DNA from: Haplomitrium mnioides
Lineage: Eukaryota > Marchantiophyta > Haplomitriopsida > Calobryales
DNA length: 26,604 nt
Direction: 5' to 3'
Assembly: GCA_049999725.1 (NCBI GenBank)
Contig: JBNGIS010022222.1
Location: forward strand, 1-26,604
Under the pieces are notes generated by a model. It worked only from the letters and a program-made list of their open reading frames with translations. It ran no database searches and was not told the DNA's origin. The first letter of the stretch is position 1. The number at the start of each line of letters is the position of its first letter. This document shows positions 21,288-26,604 of this stretch, in pieces. Both the position numbers and the translations under genes were made by a program.

Positions 21288-21742
21288 GCGAAGAGCTCTG
21301 CTTGGCTGGGTGCTGGAGTAGCTAGCCCTGGTGATAGTTCAGTACTTCGCGGAGTGTTGAGTCTTGGTGGTGATAGGACGGAGCTTGTAGAAGAAGGCTG
21401 CAAGTCTATTACTATGTAATAAGTGCATACACCCCTGTGTAAAGGAGGTGAAATTGAATATCTACAGCTGGATTTGCCTCAAGCATAGTGTTGGATGTAC
21501 CCCATGATCAATTGATTTGTGGTTTCTCTATGTGTCGTGGAGAGGAAGTCAGGTCGGTCTTGTGCTTGGTGGGTTTGAGAGTAGTGTGGAAATGCAAGGT
21601 GAGAGGTTCATGATCGTTAAGATCTGAATTCGCTAACGAGGGTGCTGGGGCCGTCTCATTAAAGAGCCCGGTTACTCTTTGTCACTCTTTTCCTCTGAAA
21701 TAGCATGAAACGAGTGTTAAGGGAGGAGGAAGGGGCGTGACA

Positions 21743-22900
21743 CTATTCTGCTTCAATAACCAAAAGAAAAGAACCCTTTTTGATTGCTGTCAACTGGTTT
21801 CTTCAATCCTTGCAATTCTCCTTCAGCAAAACACCTCAATAGACGCTTCTTGAAGACTCTGCCTTCTTCAAAAACAACGAGAAAGCCTCCTTCGATTCTA
21901 CTGCTCAACCACAAATAAAAAAACAATTTGTGTTGCTATTTCCGCAGCAGCGATGCAACGAGCATACTGGTTTGATTGCTCCTTTCCCTTCTTTGATTTT
22001 CAACCACACAGCAGAAAAAACGCCTTTGTTCTTGCTTCAATAATGCCTCCAAATTCCTCTTCGATGCTCTTCACCAGCAGACAGATTTTTTCTTCAGCAG
22101 CAAACTCTTTGATTTCTTCCTAACCTGCGAACAATGTCTCCCTGACCTGCAATCTCCTGCGATTTGACCTTCCCTGCAAGCTCTTCAATTTCGTCTTCCA
22201 CCAATGAACACCTTCGACGTTTTTTTGCTCCTGTAATTTTCTTCAGCAGCAAGTCAAATCGATGAGCAGAACTATGTGAGTTCTGCTTCGATTCAGTTGT
22301 TTCAAACTCCTATCAAATGGCCTCCTCTGGGCGATTCTGCTTTGACCAAGAGCTGGCAGAAATTCTTTAGATTTCTGCCTCGAAAACTGCCTCGATTTTC
22401 CTTCGAGTTGTTTTCTTCCACAAACGCTGACACTCTTCTTCGAATGCTGGAACCCTAAAAATCAGCGAACCCCTTCAGCGAATGTCGAGTTGCCATGGTC
22501 ACAAATAGGCAGCAATCACAAATTGGGGTCATGAAATCAGGCTCTCAATTATGCTTCGAGCACTTCTTTGATTTTGCTTCGATTTTTCTTCAACAGAAAA
22601 CCTAAAAGCCTCTCTTCCTTCATGCGATTCTTCTTCAGAGAAAAACCAGCTCTCTTCCTTCCTTCGATTTTGCTCTAAGTGCTCCTTCAAACCTGCTATG
22701 AGTGATCCTTCGAATCTGCTTCGATTTCTCTTCAAATTTGCTTCGATTTTTCTTCAGCAACAGCAATTTCTGAATGCTTCTTTTCTGCAATCGATTTTAC
22801 AATCTGCCTTCGCACAATGGAGGCTTGATTTTTTTTCCTTTTTCCTTTCTTGCTTCTCCTCAAATTGTTTGTGCTCCGCAATGTGATGTCAATTCTTGAA
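21743..22900 (-). other. Copia 5' internal region without a gag frame
   Basis: This stretch lies between the Copia primer site and the nested gypsy element, where the leader and the first part of gag are expected. On the minus strand it is a purine-rich run of GAAGAAAAATCGAAGCA-like motifs, with no gag domain and no frame above about 70 codons. The body of gag is therefore missing. The loss may predate the gypsy insertion or accompany it. Confidence 0.55.
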
Positions 22901-22915
22901 CCTGCTCTGAAACCA
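22901..22915 (-). other. Copia primer-binding site
   Basis: Read on the minus strand this is TGGTTTCAGAGCAGG, directly after the LTR end GATTTTGACA. It closely resembles the TGGTATCAGAGC site that pairs with initiator-Met tRNA in many plant Copia elements, with one base changed. Confidence 0.85.
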
Positions 22916-23129
22916 TGTCAAAATCGCTGCGTACAACTCACAAAATCACATACACTCAGGGGATGGAGAAATTCTCTATATTCATAGATGGCTCAAATGG
23001 CCTCAATAATACAACAGGGGAGGAGTGCTCACGCGACTTCAATTTTCCCCAAATAAATTGCAAACTCTAACTAAACTAAGGGGGCTGCCAGCTCAGCATG
23101 GCAGCCTATTAGAGCTTGACATTTCAACA
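22916..23129 (-). repeat. Copia 5' LTR
   Basis: 214 bp, TGTCAAAATC on the plus-strand left edge and TTCAACA on the right, so TG...CA in element orientation. It pairs with 5693-5906 and is followed by the target duplication CACAC at 23130-23134. Confidence 0.93.
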
Positions 23130-23190
23130 CACACGCAAGGACTCTCAAGTCCATGTGCACATGGATTCTCAGGTCTAGGCGTGTCGATGC
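23130..23190. repeat. Short dyad repeats, continuation beyond Copia
   Basis: GCAAGGACTCTCAAGTCCATG and the following degenerate unit are the same family as 5466-5692. They lie directly after the Copia insertion, which shows that the array was split by it. Confidence 0.7.
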
Positions 23191-23249
23191 TAGATCAACT
23201 TCAATAAATCTTTAGCAACAAAATTGGATTTGGGAAAGAAAAAACTTAC

Positions 23250-25333
23250 CAATAGTTTCACAAAGCTTGCGTAGAAAGAAGACATCTTTGATTCCTTTGT
23301 GTGGATGGGATGCTCCATCCTTGTCTCCACCAAAGAGTTGCAATATACTTCAGAGAAAAATGATTTCACTATTGCAGCCAAAACTTTATGTCTCTTAAGT
23401 TCACAACACATTTCTTCAATTGAAAGCTCTATGGCTTCCACCCATTTTAAAACAGAAATTTTGTTTTCATTAGGAAGACCGTGAAGGGACCTCCATAGTG
23501 TCTACTTGATGTCCTCCATTCTAATAGATCCTTTGGCCTTTGGCTTCTTGTTTTTCACTTGATTCTTTTCCCACATTGTGAAAATGCTTTGTTGTTGCTT
23601 CAAAAGCTCTCCACTTTGAAAGGGTAGTTGGAACTAATTGTCTTGAGAAGTTAGAGTCCTCTCAAAAGTTGACTTTGGCTTGATCTCCAAAGTCTCCAGC
23701 ACCAGTTCTCTTTTCAATTTACGGTTTGACACCATCCCACTCTCCATATATTGTTGGTGCCAATACTCAACCTTTTGAATTGAAGTCATTTCCAATATGT
23801 AGCATTGGTCTTATTTGTCATCCATTACAAATATTTGGGCTTCTGTGTAAGCCCCACGTACATAAAACAATTTCCTAGCAAAAGCATTAGATTTTCCCCG
23901 CATATTTTGTAATTAAAAGTCGCCTTGCAATAGTACTATGATTTGCCTCGTGCAAGTTTGTGTCTGTACTTGTCAAGGTTCTTGATGTTGAACTCTACAG
24001 TATCCATTAACTTGCACTTTGAACTAGAACCACAATGAAAAAAGAGTATGCATGCTAGTTTGTGAGCATTCTCTACGTTGGAAGCTCCACAAAATCTTCA
24101 TTCAACCTCCTAATCTGGAATGGCCTCAAGTTATCCGTTCCAGGTTTTGGAAGGTTTTGATTTTCCAACTGAATAGTAAACGTTTCCTATCGCACTCTAC
24201 ACCAATGGATTGTAGACTCCCTAATCTTGTTTTTGTCCTCCTTAGACACTGATTGAGGATCAACTTGCTCTTTTTCCTATAATGTTCAGATCCCCTTGTG
24301 CGATTGCCACTTTGATCTTGATGTTGGAGCTTGCACCATCTCCATCTCGACTTCCTCCTCTAACTTGATAGAAAGAGTCATCGAAGAAGAACTGGTTGAA
24401 GATGGGGACAAGACTGGGTCCTCCTCACCAATAGGTGGGGGCACAGGCTTCTCCTCTGGTAAGGCCTACTTCTTCTTTTTTGAACCCTCAACTCACTCCA
24501 GCTACTTGTCTTTTCTTGGCAGCAAAAGGTCTACTTATTGTTGCCAAAGTCATTCTCATTGCACTTGGATGCGACCCAAGTTGTTGCACGTGAAGGTCTT
24601 GCTTCACTTTCAAAGTTTTCAAATTCAGGGAAATTTTGATGAAGTCCAATTCTACCTACTTTGCATTTGAGTAACCATTGATGAAGTTTGACAAATATTG
24701 AGAAAACTAAAAACTAAAAACAAAAAACAAGAAATGGTCAATGACTTAATACAAAAATTTGTCAAAGTACAATTTGTGACTCTGAGTGTTTCTACATGTA
24801 GTCTAGGCCGAAAGATGCACTGGACTCTATGCTTGCATGGACCATTGAGTGCATGCCAGTAGGGACTCCAAAGTCCATGCTTGTATGGTCTTCCTAGTCC
24901 ATGCTCGTATGGTCTACTTATTCCATACACATATGGACTCCTTGGCAACATAAAATTTTGAATGAATGAAGAAAAAAATTTCTTAGTCTCATCTTGCCGT
25001 TGTTGAAAGCAAATTGCACATATTTGGTGAAGATATCTCTTGGCTTCATCTAGTTGAAGCAAATTTCTTTGGAGATGCCTTGAAGAGCGTAATCAATGTG
25101 CTTGATTGCACAAGTAGCTCTATGTAGGCATTTTACCCCTCTAGAATCATGGCAATTTGGACCAAAAAGCCCATATTGAATTTTTCGCTTTCTACGTGAA
25201 AAAGGTCAAGGTGATGGTCGATGTTTTTTATTGTTCCACAACAAACTATCCATTCCTCAAGAAACTTCAAAAGATCTGAACACCAATAAGGCTTCGATTG
25301 AGCTGGTTTGGGAGCACTAACCTGTGATGCCAT
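23250..25333 (-). pseudogene. Decayed unrecognised gene, N-terminal and middle part
   Basis: Read down from an ATG at 25333-25331. MASQVSAPKPAQ, WCSDLLKFLEEWIVCCGTIK and SEKFNMGFLVQIAMILEG run to a TAA at 25133-25135. A one-base shift gives KCLHRATCAIKHIDYALQGI, then KPRDIFTKYVQFAFNNGK (to about 24970). After a repeat-filled, probably intronic gap come QDLHVQQLGSHPSAMRMT, IFNQFFFDDSF, FQIRRLNEDFVELPT, LMDTVEFNIKNLDKYRHKLA and FARKLFYVRGAYTEAQIF. The stretch then reads IQKVEYWHQQYMESGMVSNR and, at 23441-23250, VEAIELSIEEMCCELKRHK up to YASFVKLL. It ends at a canonical donor, GTAAGT (23249-23244). There are several stops and frameshifts. The composition is that of a soluble, partly helical protein. 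I do not recognise the family. It could be a host gene or an unfamiliar DNA transposon protein. Confidence 0.5.
24785..24960. repeat. Short dyad repeats in the middle of the decayed gene
   Basis: There are five or six imperfect units of the GGACT...AGTCC / TCCATGC-CGTATGG type (for example GGGACTCCAAAGTCCATGC and AGTCCATGCTCGTATGG). They resemble 5466-5692 and 23130-23190. They separate coding-like segments, and an intron-like pyrimidine tract ending in TTTTTAG lies at about 24720-24690 on the minus strand, so the array is probably intronic. Confidence 0.6.
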
Positions 25334-26014
25334 TTTCTCCAAAGTATATAATAGTGAAAATGAGGGGCAAAAATTGTATGAAACAAAGTTCACAAAGAAT
25401 GGAAGGCAAAAACATAGCCAAATTACAAGAAAATGCAAAAAAAACCACGAAAACAAAAGAAAAACCGGAAAATGAACTTGTGACATTGGAAAGAAACTTT
25501 CTATTATCATTTGTTTCACATACAAATTTCAAAAAATGCATTTTTGTGAAAAACAAAATGATTCACGTAGCTTTTGACACATAGGTTCATATGGTGTAAA
25601 CACAAATTCTGAAGGAAATAAAAGAAAAAAAGAAATTACAAAGATGAAAACAAGCAATGGTTTATAAACTAACTTTGTCGTTTTGTTTTTTTTTTTTAAA
25701 ACACATCTTTTGGGTATACAAGAAAGAGTAAAGAATAATTGTTAAAATACTTTCCTCAAATTTCTTCATTTTCATTATTATTTTTCAATGGCTGGAGCTT
25801 TCAAAAGGATGAAAAGGTAGGAATTTCAGGATTTATTCTCGCAAAAAAGTATTACTTTTGGCTCACAATTGGAGATAGTTTCAAACCGATGCTATGACGA
25901 GGTAAGCGTTGGAATACCTAAAGAGTCAAGTGTGATGGCGAGTATTTTGGGAAAAAGATGGAGCTTGTTGAATCAAATTAGATGGCAGAGGAAGATCAAG
26001 CAAGTGATCTCTAA
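25334..26014. other. AT-rich region upstream of the decayed gene
   Basis: No gene is supported. Homopolymer runs (for example T runs at 25685-25697) are common. If the ATG at 25333 is the true start, this is where its promoter and leader would lie, but I see no convincing core promoter. Confidence 0.4.
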
Positions 26015-26190
26015 GTGCATAAGGTCAAGGATTGAACCTTATGTGCATAGGATTAGAGATTGAACCTTATGCGCATATAGAGTCAAGGAGTGAACCCAAT
26101 GCGTGCATGGAAACAAGGAGTGAACAACTTGTGTGCAAAGGATCAAAGAGAGAACCCAATGTTCACATAAGATCCATGACTCAATCTTTT
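26015..26190. repeat. 28-30-bp tandem repeat, six units
   Basis: Units start at 26015, 26043, 26071, 26101, 26131 and 26161 on the pattern GTGCATA-GGATCAAGGATTGAACC followed by TTAT or CAAT. The first two are 28 bp and the others 30 bp. The motif differs from the 39-bp and dyad arrays. A partly open frame through it (26032-26283) is explained by the 30-bp period. Confidence 0.8.
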
Positions 26191-26604
26191 GCATGCACTA
26201 AATCATTTTTGTCGATCAAGCGATCAAAGTTTAATCTTTCTTTTGACTATTCCAATAGATCAATAGAAAGACTTTCAAGTTAAAATTCCATACATTTGTG
26301 AACCTTTCAGCGTCCTTATCAGACAACGACCAAGATGTTCAAGATCCAAATATTTTTGTGCCAACACTTTTTGTGCCAACACTTGAAGATTCTAATTCAA
26401 AGTTCATGCACATGAGAGCTTCAACATCCCACGTATGTTTGAGCTTCAACATTTTTAGTGCAAAGAAGCTTTAAAAATCCCTATATGCATAAGCTTTAAG
26501 ACCAAGTTTCAAAGTTCTTGCGTGCCTAAGTATCGTTTTTTATTGAACATGTTTCTAAAAAAATTTGATTGTTTTGATCAATTTTGAAATTAATGATATC
26601 ATTG
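26191..26604. other. AT-rich right end without a gene
   Basis: No coding sequence is seen. A perfect 15-bp direct repeat (TTTTTGTGCCAACAC twice) lies at 26353-26382. Confidence 0.5.

Larger units (their letters stand above)
8400..21742 (+). mobile_element. Ty3/gypsy LTR retrotransposon with giant LTRs, nested in the Copia element
   Basis: Two long direct repeats, 8400-12961 (4562 bp) and 17168-21742 (4575 bp), enclose a 4.2-kb internal region. That region holds a primer site at 12971, gag, the RT end, RNase H, integrase and a G-rich polypurine tract. The order RT-RH-IN is that of Ty3/gypsy. The integrase tail carries the GDLVLLYDSK and FPGKLHTRWMGPF motif with no chromodomain, which fits the plant Athila/Tat/Ogre-type lineage. 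I cannot place it more finely. It lies within the Copia gag region and on the opposite strand. No clean target duplication is visible. It lacks protease and the RT palm and has several stops, so it is not autonomous. Confidence 0.9.
17168..21742 (+). repeat. Gypsy 3' LTR, 4.58 kb
   Basis: Starts TGAACTAGGTCC and ends GTGACA at 21742. It is colinear with 8400-12961. The slightly greater length comes in part from a 24-bp tandem duplication at 19826-19873 that the 5' LTR lacks. It carries the same modules, TATA-like box (18767-18775) and AATAAA (21282-21287) as the 5' copy. It is followed directly by Copia sequence. The first bases after it, CTATT, do not match GGCCC before 8400. The nearest candidate on the left is CTCTT at 8388-8392, one mismatch away. 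Confidence 0.92.
5693..23129 (-). mobile_element. Ty1/Copia LTR retrotransposon, decayed, split by a nested gypsy element
   Basis: The element has paired 214-bp LTRs at 5693-5906 and 22916-23129 and a perfect 5-bp target duplication, CACAC, at 5688-5692 and 23130-23134. It has a primer site next to the right LTR, a polypurine tract next to the left LTR, and Copia-order coding remnants (gag zinc knuckle, protease, integrase head, RT, RNase H) on the minus strand. Without the nested element it is about 4.1 kb, shorter than the usual ~5 kb. The integrase core and most of gag are missing. By my count the two LTRs differ at 20 of 214 positions, so the insertion is old. It cannot move on its own. 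Confidence 0.92.

Noticed and set aside
26032-26283. 83-codon frame at the right end
   Set aside because: It runs through the 28-30-bp tandem repeat, whose period is close to a multiple of three. No non-repeat domain is present.

Overview
The window looks like a stretch of a transposon-rich land-plant genome. The evidence is an LTR/Copia element with an initiator-Met-type primer site, a Ty3/gypsy element whose layout fits the plant-type non-chromodomain clade, AT-rich low-complexity DNA between them, and several minisatellites. I see no prokaryotic operon, rRNA, tRNA or CRISPR. I cannot name the species. No protein-coding gene in the window looks intact.

Layout. 1-230 is AT-rich and holds a perfect 11-bp hairpin. 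233-1905 is GC-rich relic sequence related to the giant gypsy LTR found further right, in mixed orientation. 2041-3703 is a 39-bp minisatellite of about 43 units. 3704-4491 is AT-rich and empty. 4492-5400 and 23250-25333 are two halves of a decayed, apparently intron-containing gene on the minus strand that I do not recognise. Its C-terminal part is on the left and its N-terminal part on the right. Between the halves, in what appears to be an intron made of short dyad repeats, sits a Copia element on the minus strand (5693-23129). It has 214-bp LTRs and a perfect 5-bp target duplication (CACAC).

Nested inside the Copia element is a Ty3/gypsy element on the plus strand (8400-21742). It has two giant LTRs of about 4.56 kb that together outweigh its 4.2-kb internal region. 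The layers are therefore host gene, then intron repeats, then Copia, then gypsy. 25334-26604 is AT-rich flank with a 28-30-bp tandem repeat at 26015-26190.

State of the elements. The Copia copy has lost the integrase core and the gag body, and carries nonsense codons and a frameshift. The gypsy copy has lost its protease and the RT palm. It has stops in gag and RNase H, a broken integrase zinc finger and a D-to-N change in the second catalytic residue. By eye, paired LTRs differ at about 9-10% of sites in the parts compared (20/214 for Copia; about 28 in the first ~270 bp for gypsy), mostly by transitions. Both insertions are therefore old and broadly similar in age. The most unusual features are the modular gypsy LTR (tandem ~55-60-bp units, repeated small palindromes and a cluster of G-box-like sites), the partly open 13-residue frame of the 39-bp minisatellite, and the dyad repeats shared by two introns of the decayed gene.
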